Source of the DNA: Diphasiastrum complanatum
Lineage: Eukaryota; Streptophyta; Lycopodiopsida; Lycopodiales; Lycopodiaceae
Direction of reading: 5' to 3'
Assembly: GCA_029204225.1 (NCBI GenBank)
Contig: CM055092.1
Span: 38,885,800-38,949,799 of the forward strand
Length of the DNA stretch: 64,000 bases
The position numbers and the translations under genes are program-made. A model generated the notes under the pieces. The model was given only the letters and a program-made list of their open reading frames with translations, did no database searches and was not told the DNA's origin. Below, piece after piece: positions 23,976-35,560 of this stretch (positions are counted from its first letter, which is position 1; each line of letters begins with the position of its first letter).

Positions 23976-24468
23976 TTGAAGAATGAATGCTAGAAATTCT
24001 TGGCGAAGTCGGGCAATGAAAAACCAAAGCAAGCTAGCTATTTTGTTGACGAAGGTGAAGTCGAAGACTCTAGCATCTTTACATCAACATTGTCATCGAA
24101 TCAGGAAGATCAAGACCTAATTTTGGGCATCAGAAAAACATAAATAGGAGTCTAACTAGTCACGTTAGGGCACTTTTCGGATTCGGAGAGGGCCCTTTTC
24201 TTTCCTAAACAAGTTTGCTAATCATAATAGTTTTTTTTGCTAATCAGTCCTATGTGACACCTTTACCTTGGGTTACCACATAGGGTTCTCAAGAGATAAC
24301 AGTTGAATGTAGCCCCATTTCTATTGGAGTACATGATTACTTTGTAGGGCAAAAATAGAACTAAGAGTACCTTGTTGACTTTTAACTCAAATGGAACTAT
24401 AGGAATGACATAAACCTAAAGGTATCATTAAATTTCTTCAATTGTAGGCTTCAAACACATCTATTTCA
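23976..24468. other. No gene seen
   Basis: Between the LTR remnant and a tandem repeat I see only short, broken frames and no recognisable motif. Confidence 0.5.
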
Positions 24469-24670
24469 CCTTCACTTTTCCAAAATACCAAACATGATTA
24501 TTTTACTTTTTAAACATCAAACATTTCTATTTCACTTTTCAAACATCAAACATCAAACATGTGTACTTCACCTTCACTTTTCCAAAACACCAAACATGAT
24601 TATTTTACTTTTCAAACATCAAACATTTCTATTTCACTTTTCAAACATCAAACATGTGTACTTCACTCTT
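24469..24670. repeat. 102-bp tandem repeat, two units
   Basis: The unit beginning CCTTCACTTTTCCAAAA at 24469 recurs at 24571 (period 102). Each unit is itself built of short AAACATCAAACAT-type subrepeats. The second copy lacks one subrepeat. Confidence 0.88.
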
Positions 24671-25093
24671 CACATTTCATAAAATAAACATCTAGTCATT
24701 GGATTGCTTTAGAATTTTCCATATGATTTGTGTTGATTCTTGATGATAATGGCAATCAAGTATCATATGCATGTAAACTAAGATCTATAATATCCTACAA
24801 CCATGGCTGCATGGGTATAGACATGACATGAACTCTTGGAGGGTAGAAAATAGATGAAATATTGATCTTGGATAGTTACTGGTGATTTGTATCCACCCAA
24901 TCCAAATGTACATAGTTTAGTAAGACTTTGTTAAAGATGGAAATCAAGGGCTTTTATGACTGTAGAAAATTCTAAAATTCTTTGAAAAAAATAAAAAACA
25001 AGGTCTGAAATGACATGCAATTTTTCCTCCATATGCACAAATTGCATCTATAGAAGAAGATGGCAATTCTAAGGTGCTCTCACATTTCGGCGT

Positions 25094-25909
25094 TGTTGAA
25101 AAATATTAAATATAGGACCAAGAATGGATCTACAATCGATTTACAAGAGGTGTTGGATGCTAGTTAGATTGATCATCCACAAATCTAATGTTTAGATCTT
25201 GACTTAGATCAGTTTTATGCACTTAACTAGTAAGATCATGATGGAAATTGATCAAAGTAATGGATGAGCAGCCTCACACATGTCAAAGCCTATCACTTTA
25301 CAGAAAGTGGACAGAGATTGAAGTAGATTATCTATGGACAGCAGAAATAGTGAAAATAACATGGATTTGCCACAAAATCAAGATCTCTCATCAAATTTAA
25401 TATTCACAATAATGATCTATATATAGATCAAGTACATTTGAGCTTGATATGTTGATTCAACATGTTGTGGAAAATGCCACATCACTTCAGATCCACCAAT
25501 CACTACTAGATAAGCACTCACCTCTTTGATTCCTAACCTGATGCCATTGCCTCACCATGATTTTACTTGATTTGAAGTAATTTTTGTAACTTTTAGGAAC
25601 TTACAAAATCAACTCCCACAGTAGGCTATTGACATTTTCTAGATATGTACACACATGGGAACAACCTCTCACACATGAGAAACAACCACTATTCACATGA
25701 GAATGCTTGATCAACTAGTAAAATGGTGCCAAATGGCAATATCCTACTTGACTAGCATTTCACTAGTGTCAACCAAGACTTTTTCTATCTAACTAAAAAT
25801 AAATGCATTTAATACTATCATCCACAGGTGGGAACAGGCTCCACATGTGCGGTATCAAGTTATGTACAAATAATCATAGATCAAAAGCTAGAATTTGACA
25901 ATTTGAACA
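25094..25909 (-). repeat. 3' LTR of a family C copia element
   Basis: TG...CA-bounded segment of 816 bases. It sits directly after an RNase H end and a GAGGAGGAA purine tract on the minus strand (25910-25920 region). Its far end resembles the LTR remnant at 23887. Confidence 0.72.
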
Positions 25910-25914
25910 TTCCT

Positions 25915-26194
25915 CCTCAAAATCTAGCTTGGCAAATCTAGAATAAATATATCTACAACACCAAGTGCATATCTCAACTTCATAAATGAGTCATTTGGCA
26001 ACAGTTCATTCAAAATATCAGCAACACATTTGAATGATGATACATGAAGAAGCTTGATCTCCTTGGCTTGCACCTTCTCCCTTACAATATGGTGTGCAAT
26101 CTCGATATGCTTAGTTCAAGCATGGAAGATAGGATTGGTTGCAAGTTGTTGTGATGCTTGATCATCACAATAAATGCATGGAATCTCCTCGGCC
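25915..26194 (-). pseudogene. Ty1/copia RNase H C-terminal fragment
   Basis: The minus strand reads CDDQASQQLATNPIFHA, stop, TKHIEIAHHIVREKVQAKEI, then a VADIL-containing end. This is the final part of copia RNase H with one nonsense codon. It is cut at 26194/26195 exactly where laccase copy 2 begins. Confidence 0.88.
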
Positions 26195-26577
26195 TTGGAA
26201 ATTCAATAGCTCTTCTGCAAGCTTACTTTTTCAAAGTCCAGGAGTATTCACCATTGACTTTCCGAGCAAGTCACCTTTTACATTCAACTTTACCATCCAT
26301 CCACCTATAAATCTTCAGCTCTTAGAGGGTACAAAAGCTAAGGTCATTCCTTTTAGCAATATTGTTCAGATTGTTTTCCAAGACACCAGTATTATTGTCA
26401 GGGAGAATCATCTTTTTCACTTGCATGGATACAATTTCTTTGTAATTAGATGTGGTTTTGGAAATTGCAAGGCATCAAACGAAGCAAAATTCCATCTTGT
26501 GGATCTTCTTGAAGGAAATAGGATTGGAGTCCCTGTTGGTGGATGGACAACTATTAGATTCAAGGCTCACGACCTAG
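26195..26577 (+). pseudogene. Laccase fragment, copy 2
   Basis: Same laccase third-domain exon as at 1-381, here with the middle intact: TIDFPSKSPFTFNFTIHPP, VQIVFQDTSIIV, copper-ligand HLFHLHGYNFFVI, and the VPVGGWTTIRF end. A base lost near 26237 shifts the extreme 5' part, so both copies carry different breaks. The exon ends CTAG|GTACTATG, phase 1 in the Gly codon, as in copy 1. The final HCH exon is missing. An open frame from 26139 continues through, but its first 19 codons are antisense copia RNase H. Nothing suggests a working enzyme. Confidence 0.87.
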
Positions 26578-27226
26578 GTACTATGCAGACTTGATTTACC
26601 CTTCTTCCTTATGAGATTTTTGGTTGCTTTTTGGGATTCTTTATATCCCTTACCTTCGCAAATTAGACTGGATAAAGATTATTCAATGTTTTTGTTGAGG
26701 CAGTGCAATATCGAAAGCAACAAACCTGTTACAGCAGTAGGTGTCACATAACCTTCTGAGACACAAGGCTAGCTAATGAAGAAGTTAAAGAAAGCATGAG
26801 GATTTGCAAGTTCTAAGTCAAATCCCCACTCATGTTTCGTGACAATATTTGAATCATCCACTTTGTTGCATGTATTGTTGGATGTGAATCTGCTCATTTC
26901 TTCTGTCTCAGCTACATAGTATGCAAGATAGGGAATATCCTCTATGCTTAGTTTCTGTATAAAATTCAACCAGCAACAAGAAATCCGTAAATCAGTTATC
27001 GCTTGTAGTTGAAAGGTTTATGATTCGCACAAGAACTCTCCATACGATAAAATTTCAAAAAATTATTGCATGGAGTTGCATTGTCATTAAGGTCAATTCT
27101 AGTGGATTTTTCTAGATGGACAATAATAACCCAGATTGCGTAATGGAACAAAAATTTCATTCATACAAAGCAACTGTACAACTTGCTTCTCACATGGATG
27201 CTGACTCGAAGATACAACGACTACTA
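26195..27226 (+). repeat. Segmental duplication arm 2
   Basis: Direct repeat of 1-1045. Its left edge joins antisense copia RNase H and its right edge joins a minus-strand CENH3-like sequence. Neither flank is shared with arm 1, so arm 2 is a moved or truncated copy. Confidence 0.9.
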
Positions 27227-27431
27227 TTGTGTGCTTAGGAGTGACATTCCATACAGATCGGCCAAAAGGCGCCCTAGGAATCAACAATTCAGTTGATCTC
27301 TAGAGTTTTCTGATCTCCCTTAGCCAGACCTGTTTCTTGCCACGCCTATGGCCAGTACCAGAGGGAACACGGGAATGGGATGGCTGTACAGTGGTGATGG
27401 CAGAGGCGGTGGATTTAGTCCTGGCCATCAT
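27227..27431 (-). pseudogene. CENH3: CENH3-like centromeric histone H3, N-terminal fragment
   Basis: The minus strand, starting at the ATG at 27428 (or the adjacent one at 27431), reads MARTKSTASAITTVQPSH, a short Arg/Gly linker, LREIRKL, a stop, then RSTELLIPRAPFGRSVWNVT. MARTK, LREIR and STELLI are histone H3 hallmarks. LLIPRAPF and the terminal T match the centromeric variant (plant CENH3 has LLIPAAxF) rather than canonical H3 (LLIRKLPF). The TAG at 27302-27300 sits where a Gln (CAG) is expected, so one C-to-T change explains it. The frame ends near 27227 at the laccase duplication edge, before the histone-fold helices. It is therefore truncated and inactive. The protein would have marked centromeric nucleosomes. 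The tail is shorter than in known CENH3. Confidence 0.78.
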
Positions 27432-28290
27432 TCTCGGAAGAAGAAAGTTAACAAAAAGAAGTTTGAACAAAATAAAAGTGGATCAAAACAAAAAAAATTG
27501 CGATCAAAGGGCATTTGAGATCGATACCAGCACTGAATATCAGTTTCGAGCACACGATCTACAGAGATTGTTTGCAGAAAAGAGATGCGCGCTCGAAACC
27601 AATATTGCACAGCAGGCAGTATCGGACTCGAGCGCACTGTGAGAGGGTGGAAGCTTGAAAGATGAAAGAGCACGCTTGAGAGTGATATCGGGAGCTAAAA
27701 GCGAAAATTTTGCGAAAAAAAATGAAAATTCCGAGGACTTATATATACAAAATTTTTGCACGTGTGAAAAGATGGTCGAGACACGTGTCGTCAGCTGATT
27801 AGACCATGTGAAATGTCTGTACTGACAATGATGAGCCAATTATGAGGCCATGTGGGCTGAGACACGTGTGAGAATCCCTAATCGACGCGTGTCATTCTCG
27901 CATGTGACAGATGTCAGATCAATCATACTAGGTACAGCGCATTTAATTTGGCTAATCACAAGTCGACACGTGTTCCTTCGCCAGTCCTCCACACGTCCAA
28001 ATTTTTTTTTATAAATATGTCTTTTTGGGCTCGGGTTTTCACGCAAATTCATGATTGCTTTGCCGGATATGGATTTCAAGCGCGCCACTTGCTCTCATTA
28101 CATCTCGTTGGCTAATATACACCTGGATCTGATACTGCATCATCCGGTATCGCATTTGAGCGCGCTCGGATACGATACTCCAACTTTAAATATCTCTCTC
28201 GAGCGCACGTTGATTTCACATGCTTGTCGAACCTAGGGTTTGCGCCTGAGAGCGATATTTGGAACTTCGGTTCTGTTATTTTTGTTTAAA
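27432..28290. promoter_or_regulatory. Divergent promoter region, first plus-strand leader
   Basis: A minus-strand TATA (TATATATAA at 27739-27747) lies about 310 bases before the CENH3-like ATG. A plus-strand TATA (TATAAATA at 28010) lies about 280 bases before an ATG at 28291 (MSTFESNL). Between them ACGTG/CACGTG cores recur (near 27760, 27782, 27864, 27967). Both leaders carry similar short words: GATATC, GATACT or GGTATC followed or preceded by TCGAGCGC or CAAGCGCG. The ATG at 28291 opens only a few codons before a T run and a frame difference. Confidence 0.6.
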
Positions 28291-28329
28291 ATGTCTACTT
28301 TTGAATCCAATTTGTTTTTTTTTTTTAAT

Positions 28330-28921
28330 GAATTTTCACAAATTTTCGCACGTGTGATAAGACGGCCGAGACACATGTCATTAGATGACTAGATTATGTG
28401 GAAATTCCGTATTGATAATGATGACCCAATTATGGGGACACGTGGGTTGAGACATGTGTGTGAATCCCTTATCGACTCGTGTCATTCTCGCACGTGACAG
28501 ATGTCAGATCAATCATTCAAGATACCACGCATTTATTTTGGCCAATCACATGTCGACATGTGTTTCTTTGTCAGTCCTCCACACATACAAATTTTTTTAT
28601 ATAAATAGGTCTTTTTTGGCTCGTATTTTCATGCAAACTTACGATGGCTTTGCCGGATATCGATTTCAAGTGTGTCTCTTCCTCTCATTACGTCTCGTTG
28701 ACTATTATGCGTCTGGATCCGATACTGCATCCTCCGGTATCGCATTCAAGCGCGTTTTGTATCCCTTTTCTTTTCTGCTCGTTGTTCTTGCGCTCGGATC
28801 CGATACTCCAGCATCCAATATCTCTCTCGAGTGCACGTTGCCTTGACGTGCTTGTCTGACCTGGGGTTTGCGCCTGAGAGCGATATTTGGAACTTCAGTT
28901 CTATTATTTTTATTCAAAATG
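28330..28921 (+). repeat. Duplicated promoter and leader (second copy)
   Basis: Repeats 27755-28293: ACGTG boxes, TATA (28600 versus 28010), leader, and the start codon context (MSNFESSL versus MSTFESNL; ATG 28919 versus 28291). The offset changes from 590 to 628 through an insertion of about 38 bases in the leader near 28755-28795. The long reading frame follows only this second copy. Confidence 0.88.
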
Positions 28922-30068
28922 TCTAATTTTGAATCCAGTTTGTCTTCTTTTTTTAATGAATTTGGTATTACTGATAGGTTGGACTATTTCAAATCTCTTT
29001 TTTCTCCTTTTCTTTTTATTCTACCTTCTATAACTGAGGGCCCTGGTGTGGAGGCATTGTCTGGGATATATCTCAGATTTAAGTCCCTGCTCAGTACTCC
29101 ATTATTCAGGTCTCAGAATAAAGACATGATTCATTATCAGGTCCTGGTGGCACTCGACAAGCATATCTACAAAGCTAAGCTTGACAGAATGTTTACCAAG
29201 TTACATAATGATTTCAAGTCTGTAGATGAGTGCCCAATTCACAATAAAAAATGTAGATTTGTTGATTTTCAGTCTGCTTTTGCTTTTTTCCTTTTGTTAA
29301 ATATTTCTGATGATTCGGACTCTGTGCCCTCCACTTTTGAAGCAGTTTCTTCTAGTGGTACAAAGTCTGAAAAGTCAAAGATTGTAGATATAGATATCTT
29401 TTTTATTGACACGAGTATTCATTTAGATGATTGTTCTGATTTTGATCCTGCTCAAAATACGGCTACTTTTATAGGCCCTAGAACACCCACTACCCTTTCT
29501 CCTTATGATAAATCTTTGATCACTTTGCCTACTTATATTATAGATAATAATTCCTTTTTGACAATATCGGATATATCGGATCTTCTTGACTTCACTAAAG
29601 TTGAGACTCTTTGCATTTTGAGCAAAGAGCTTGATGAATTTTCGGATATAATTGATTTTGATGTTGATGATCTTCTCCCTGGTGTTGACGATGTACAAAA
29701 TGATAAGTTTTATTCAGGAAAAGATTGCTTGAAAATGGTTGTGGAGGAAATGCGCAACAAAGAAGATGATCTACCTTCTGAGGAGGAGTTTCTTAAAATC
29801 CAAAGTCAACTTGGTTTTCCACAGCCAATTGTCTATTCACCAACAATATTGACATCGAAAGGTGGACATAATATTGATGGAGAGATAGTAATCAGAGAAG
29901 ACAAAGCCAAATGCGTAAGTTTTTGTCTCTTATCAAGTACCAGTAGATTTGTTATGTCAGATTATATACTGGAGCTTACTTTGTTTTTTATCATTTTAGG
30001 AAACAATTTTCCTTGATGATTTCTCAATTCGTCGAGAAGGGCAAAGATCTTCTGCGGGAGAATTTTGA
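28919..30068 (+). CDS. Unrecognised protein, first exon intact, intron predicted
   Basis: From the ATG at 28919 the frame is open for 332 codons to 29914, where a consensus donor (TGC|GTAAGT) occurs. An acceptor (TTTTAG|G) at 29999 gives an 85-base intron in phase 0 and a second exon that continues ETIFLDDFSIRRE to a TGA at 30066. The product is acidic and Ser/Phe/Asp rich with no membrane segment or signal peptide that I trust. I do not recognise the family. The start was chosen because the duplicated leader conserves it. An alternative frame in exon 2 (EKGKDLLRENFEEIMHLGTI) looks more protein-like, so the real splice site or an indel is uncertain. A duplicated promoter and spliceable structure argue for a real, perhaps formerly expressed, gene. 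Confidence 0.55.
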
Positions 30069-30437
30069 AGAGATCATGCACTTGGGCACTATCTAAAGTC
30101 CTTCAAGAATAATGAGATAAGTGTTGCCCATTCAAAGTTTCATCAACATGGTGAAACTATGATTATGGCAATCAAGACACTGTCTCATTTTCTTGGAGGA
30201 CATAATTTTAATAAGGTGCATAAAATAATTTTTGTAAAGAAAACTATTGCAGTTAAAATTTTAGGATATGGACTAGTGAATTCCATGCTCAGATCATCTC
30301 ATTTTGCAGTGTATGCTGCTTATGTTGATCTGAGTAAGCATGAAAACTATGAGCTATTGGATCCATACGAAAGAAAAAAATTGTTGCATGATTCTAAGTT
30401 GCAACTTTCATTGGAAAAAATATCGGAAGCAGATTAG
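30069..30437 (+). pseudogene. In-frame continuation of the unknown gene
   Basis: After the TGA at 30066 the same frame stays open for 122 codons (with KSFKNNEISVAHSKFHQHGE and HENYELLDPYERKKLLHDSK), ending at 30435. A possible intron (AAG|GTGCAT at 30217 to TTGCAG near 30308) would remove a hydrophobic middle part. This suggests that the gene once extended here and was interrupted, or that splicing differs from my model. Confidence 0.4.
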
Positions 30438-33135
30438 ATACTGCTAAATTGTACTTTGTAAATATCTTTATTTAATATATAGAAAAAAATTGTGTGTCTA
30501 TAGCCTACTGGCTTGTATAAATTTGCATGCTTTTTAAAAATTTTTATAATCCGTCGATTTTGTATTATGACAAATTTGGATTCTTCTGTAAAACCATTGG
30601 AAAAGTTGTAGTATATAGCTATTTTTTGTACCTTGTTAGGGCCATTTTCGGCAGGGGATTGGTCCAGCCAAAACGTCCTAAAAAAGTCAAGGGGCACCAC
30701 TACTGATGGTGGCTATGCCCTCTGTTACCCCGTGCTCCCGAGCCAATGAGAGTATTCCAGGCTCTCAGAAGTATGACTGTAAGGAGGGGGTGCTAGTACT
30801 TTTGATGCAATGATTCACTAGCTTTCTAGGGTCCTAGTTCCGTAAAACTTCTGATCACTAATTCGCGTTAGGATCTTGCTAATATCTCTTTCCCCATTGA
30901 ATTCGGCTTATAGTTAGTAAAAATCTTACATGGGCTAGAAACCGATTTACTGTCTATGATGTGCTCGTGGGGTGCAAGTTATACGCATTGCTTTGTTTGC
31001 TAAGCGGCGGTATCTTTGCCGACCGTCGGGTCTAGGTATTTTGCTAGACAATACCGACGGCGGGTGTGACTAGTGTGACGCTTTAACCAAGGTGGTGTTT
31101 TTCAACCACGGCTGGTGGACGACCCGCTCTGGTGTTTCACAGAGGTCCGATCCTGTTGGTACGCTTCATAACTGACGAACAAACGATTCTAACTTGACGA
31201 TTTCCACAAATTATCAATAATGTTGTATGTCAACTAGTTTATAGACCGACCACAACCAAATGCATTTACTATGAAGAAAAACATTTTCTCATGCTACCGA
31301 ACCGCAATACACAACTGCTCTAACAGTGAAAAACGTTGGTTTCATAATATTGATGCATACTATCAAAAATCACTTGCCTCCTCTACTAGAGTATGTAGTA
31401 AGTTTTTTGAATCACTGACGGAGAACGACAAAGGTAAAAAATGCTAAGGCTCCTGGTATTCTGGTCACGACATACAACAATTCAGTTATCACATATCAGA
31501 AAACCATTTCCCTACTTTGATAGAATATAAGCTCACCTTCCAAATTCTAACCCACAAGGATAGTCCGGTGCTCATAATATAGATACATGCGAAAACGAAA
31601 CTCACTTAATTTGGAATGACAAAGGCTACGGAAAACCGACACTTTACATACAGACATAACACTTCAATTTCCACTCTTTCTAGAAGAGACTCAAAAATGA
31701 TTATGTCATGGTAGGGACATGGCAGATGCGTAATCATTGAAATGATTAAGTTCTAAAGTATCAAACACATCACACAATACTAGTATGCTACAACTATAAC
31801 TCTTGTAACAATTCTAACCGCAATACAAAATGATTTTTCAACATCCTACACAGACCATTCACTCAATAGCCGAATGCAAGTAAGGACTTTAAGAACGCGT
31901 ATTCCTATGGAAAACAAGTAAGTACAAAAATAAAGTCTATAAAAAAAATGACAGAGGTGAAGTAAAACCATACCTAGTGTGAGCATAGGACCATAGGACC
32001 GGAAATCGGGGAGCTACTAGTCATGAATGCTGCAGAATCTCGATCGCATTGTCTCTGTCATCTCGCTTGCCATTCTAGAATGCGATGGATATGTATTTGA
32101 ATGCTGGATATGGAGTTACGATGAACTACACATATATTTGATCTCTTCGAATGTAATCCATTATCTTCTTGAATGTCATCTAGCAGTGAGCATTGCCCTT
32201 TGTCAGTGTGATTGGCAGCAACGGTCAGAACTGAACCATGGAACTTAGATGACAGATAATGAGGATGGGTGTTTCAAACAGTCAACGATGGCCGGGCATA
32301 ACCATGGTCTTCCCTTCTCTGTGAAGGAAGCAAGTGCTCTGTCCATGATGTGATGTAAAATAGCAGAATGAGCAATAGAAATTCAAAGATGGGCCCTTCC
32401 TATCAGCGGTGAATAGGCATAAACAGATCGCTTAAGTACTCTCTTTGAATCAACAAAGAATTTATACTCTGATGTACAGTAGAACACATTCGCTATGAGG
32501 ATTGTATTTCAGGATCATCCATAGATGTTTTGTCTGTCTATCTGCGCTAGAAGAGAGAGATAGCTATCTGTGATGCAGACCAGAGTTTGAATGGTGTATG
32601 ATTTCCATGGATCCAAAACACATTTCAGAGGTGCTATGTCTGTCTACGATGGAAGGCAGAAAAGAAGCAACAAAAATGTAAAAATGTTTCTTCCTATCAG
32701 CGATGGACTGGCAGAAATCAGAATTGCAGGTCTGATTTTTTCTGATGCAGGGCCGCAGACATGTCTCAGTAGACAACAGGCAGAGGTGGGCAACGTTGAC
32801 AATCAGACAACGAATTGGTATAGGCAGCGCACAAAGGTAAGGCAGTAGGCAGCGGGCAGTACTTGCACATAAATGAAGGATCAACGAGCAGAGGCAGCCA
32901 GCGGGCAGCTTGGCAATTTCAAACAGAATCAACAGAGGTACAGTGACTCATAAATTAGCAATGGAGGGCCTTAGATGTACAACACAAGTACACTCATGCC
33001 TCCTCGGGATCAGCAAGTAATTGGCTGTAGAAGTGCTTTGTTCGTTGTGCGATTGGCTACCACAAAAATGCTCTTGATTGGGCAAACACATAATTTTACA
33101 GGTCCAATACACTTATGGACAAAGAATCAGCGATG
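30438..33135. other. No gene recognised
   Basis: About 2.7 kb without a convincing frame. It includes a GC-richer stretch (30650-31150) with a 38-base hairpin at 31023-31060, and between 32390 and 32930 several repeats of CCTATCAGCG and GCAG-rich words. It may be untranslated parts of unknown elements. Confidence 0.45.
31023..31060. other. Hairpin
   Basis: CCGTCGG plus GTCTAG pairs with CTAGAC plus CCGACGG, with a 4-base bulge and an 8-base loop. The GC-rich stem stands out in AT-rich surroundings. Function unknown. Confidence 0.6.
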
Positions 33136-34557
33136 AAGTAGGGTGTATACTTGACCATTGCTAGTTAAATTCTCATAACAATGGACTAAGGAATATTTTT
33201 CATCTCTGCCTCTTCATAATGACGCACCCTTATCATACTGAAAGAATTTTTTTTTGAAACAATTTGAACCTTCATAAACACTTGATAAAATAATTGATAA
33301 AAAATTTTGATGTAATGAAGTGACAATGGGGCCTCTTACATTCACTCCTCACAATCTACCCTCAAAATATTTGTGATATTGAGATCATCAAAAGAACTAC
33401 CCTCCTCTCAACGAGCTCATAGTATAGACTCTCTTACTTTCAAAGATCTATCACTCTAGACTTATAATGACACTTGATCTCAATACCTACTCCTCATAAT
33501 GAAATTATTGGATATTTAAGGACTAGCGATGAAGCAAGTGTCACTCCTCAAGATTGGAACTTGTAAAAAGTGATGAAAGTTATCTCATTGAAGGAACTCT
33601 ATGAAACTTTCAAGCAAATTGGTGAGATGATATGACATCCTACCCATCACACATACCTTGTAATCCACACCCCACTACTCATACAAAACATAGATGGAAT
33701 GATACAATGCATGATCACGTTATCAAAGGAACCTTTCGATAATATTCACCTCATACCTGATGCAAAATAGTAAGGAGATATCAAAGGGAAAAAATGAATA
33801 TTCAAGAGCATGAGATCTCCATGATAACCTCTCTCAACCAAACAAGCTTTCAACAATGCAACACAACCAAATCCACTAATATCAACTCCTTCCTCAAAGA
33901 CAGCAAAGATCCCAAAACTACTAACTCATAAAAATTCTCAACTCAATCTCAACATGGAACTACCTCTCAACATCCAACTCAACAAATTAGCAACTTCCAT
34001 GACTTCTAACTAACTCTCAACAAATGAAATGAAATTCTCAATCAACATGGCATTCAACTATCACATCAAACTCATCAAACTCTCCACTCTCAACTTAGCA
34101 ACTATCAACATCATCTCATTATCCAATTATCCAATTATCATTCAACTATATCTTAACACAAAGAGTGGCCTCCTTTTATAGTAAATCCCAAGTGTCCCCC
34201 TTCAAAATGAGGCTTTGCCAATTTTCATGCTCTTCAAGCACTCTTTGCCATTTGTCCTCAACCCATTTGATAGTACACCTAGTGGCCTCCATAAGAGAGT
34301 GGGGGAGTGGTGCATTCAAGGCCCTCTTCCAAAACTAGCCAAGATGTCATTTTTGTCAAAGGCTAGGGAGGCCATTTAAGTTTCCCCTTTTGTACACCCT
34401 AGAAGCCCTAAATGTCAATGGCTAGTGGGTGTACATCCCAAATTTTTTAGCCTCCAAGGGGTTTTGGCATTTAATATCCAAATTTTGGGTGAGGCCCTTT
34501 TTCAACCCCTATTTTTAGTAGGCGGCCTTCATTTTTCTTTGGGTACCTGTGTTTTCG
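33136..34557 (-). repeat. 1.4 kb dispersed repeat, copy in minus orientation
   Basis: The reverse complement matches 44085-45513 along its whole length with modest divergence. It contains no sustained coding frame. On the minus strand an internal TTTTGCATCAGG word could mark the end of an LTR. It is probably the end of an LTR element or a non-autonomous element. Confidence 0.85.
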
Positions 34558-35214
34558 GCCTTCCTTCGATTTTTCAAGGGTTGTGCGCCTACTGCTCATT
34601 TGTCTGGGTTTTTGGCTTGTTGGGTAACCACTTGGCCCACACATTTCATTAATTGTCCATAAATTGCCCAAACTTTGCCGTTAGGGTTTTTGTGACTCCT
34701 TGACACTGAATCCATATTTTTTGGTCCCATTTTTATCCGAAACTTTTTTTTCTCGGTTTTTTTTTCTGTGGTTGACTTTTTCGGCATTCATGACTAGGGC
34801 TCCCGCGACAACACGGTTTCCCTGAAAAATACACTGAGTGATCATATATTAGTAAAAAATGGACTCAGTACATAGTATGATTTTAGCACGGTCATACAGG
34901 CTATTTTCTTACAACTGGCCATTTTTTTGAAAAGCCGTAAAATATCTACCAGCCATTTCTAAGGCCGCAAAATTTGCTCTAGCCTCATTTAGGACGGGCT
35001 GGGACCCAATTCTAGGTGGACCGGCACTCCTGCTCAGTCTTTACAAAACTTGACCACAAAATATTTTTGACGATTGTTTCAAAAGTCAGTTTCTTACTTT
35101 TAAACTGTGTCTAGCCACTTTGGGGTGGGCTGGGACCCAATTCTAAGGCAAATTTGTGCCAATTTTTCTCTAATAACCGGGTTTTACATGCCGGTTTTTT
35201 CAATTATTGCAAAC
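34558..35214. other. No gene seen
   Basis: Low coding potential. The phrase GGGCTGGGACCCAATTCTA occurs twice (near 34995 and 35127), a weak tandem signal of about 130-base period. Confidence 0.5.
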
Positions 35215-35229
35215 TTAAACTTCAATATT

Positions 35230-35560
35230 AGCCCAATTTTTCATGCGAAAATATCGGCGAACATGGACAAGATTGTCAAATTCATTTCTCAAGCCATTGA
35301 GAATGACTTGGACTAGCTCACTTTGAGTGATAGAATCACCAATGCATGAAATCTCCCTATGAATATCCTTGACTCTCAAAACATAATTAGATACACTCTC
35401 ATCCCTCTTTTGACTACGTTGAAAGATTTGATTTTTAAGTGTGAGGAGCCTAGAGGTGTTCTTAGCCTCATAGATAGTCTTCAGACAATCCCAAACTTCT
35501 TTCGTTGTAGTGCAAGTACCTATCTCCCTCAATATCTCATTAAAAACCTCTTAATCCTAT
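35230..35560 (-). pseudogene. Ty1/copia gag fragment
   Basis: The minus strand reads MREIGTCTTTKEVWDCLKTI, SRLLTLKNQIF, SNYVLRVKDIHREISCIGDS and LVQVILNGLRNEFDNLVH, close to the gag at 47457. It is cut on both sides: no start, no zinc knuckle, and DNA of other origin follows VH. Confidence 0.88.

Noticed and set aside
24469-24670. Regular repeats that might suggest a CRISPR-like array
   Set aside because: Only two 102-base tandem units with no unique spacers, in eukaryotic DNA.
26139-26594. A 151-codon frame that looks like an intact laccase piece
   Set aside because: Its first part is antisense copia RNase H and the laccase part is one exon without its final copper-binding exon.
34425-34790. 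Frames of 60-75 codons on both strands
   Set aside because: Most lie in the non-coding 1.4 kb repeat or directly beside it, and do not stay open in its inverted partner.
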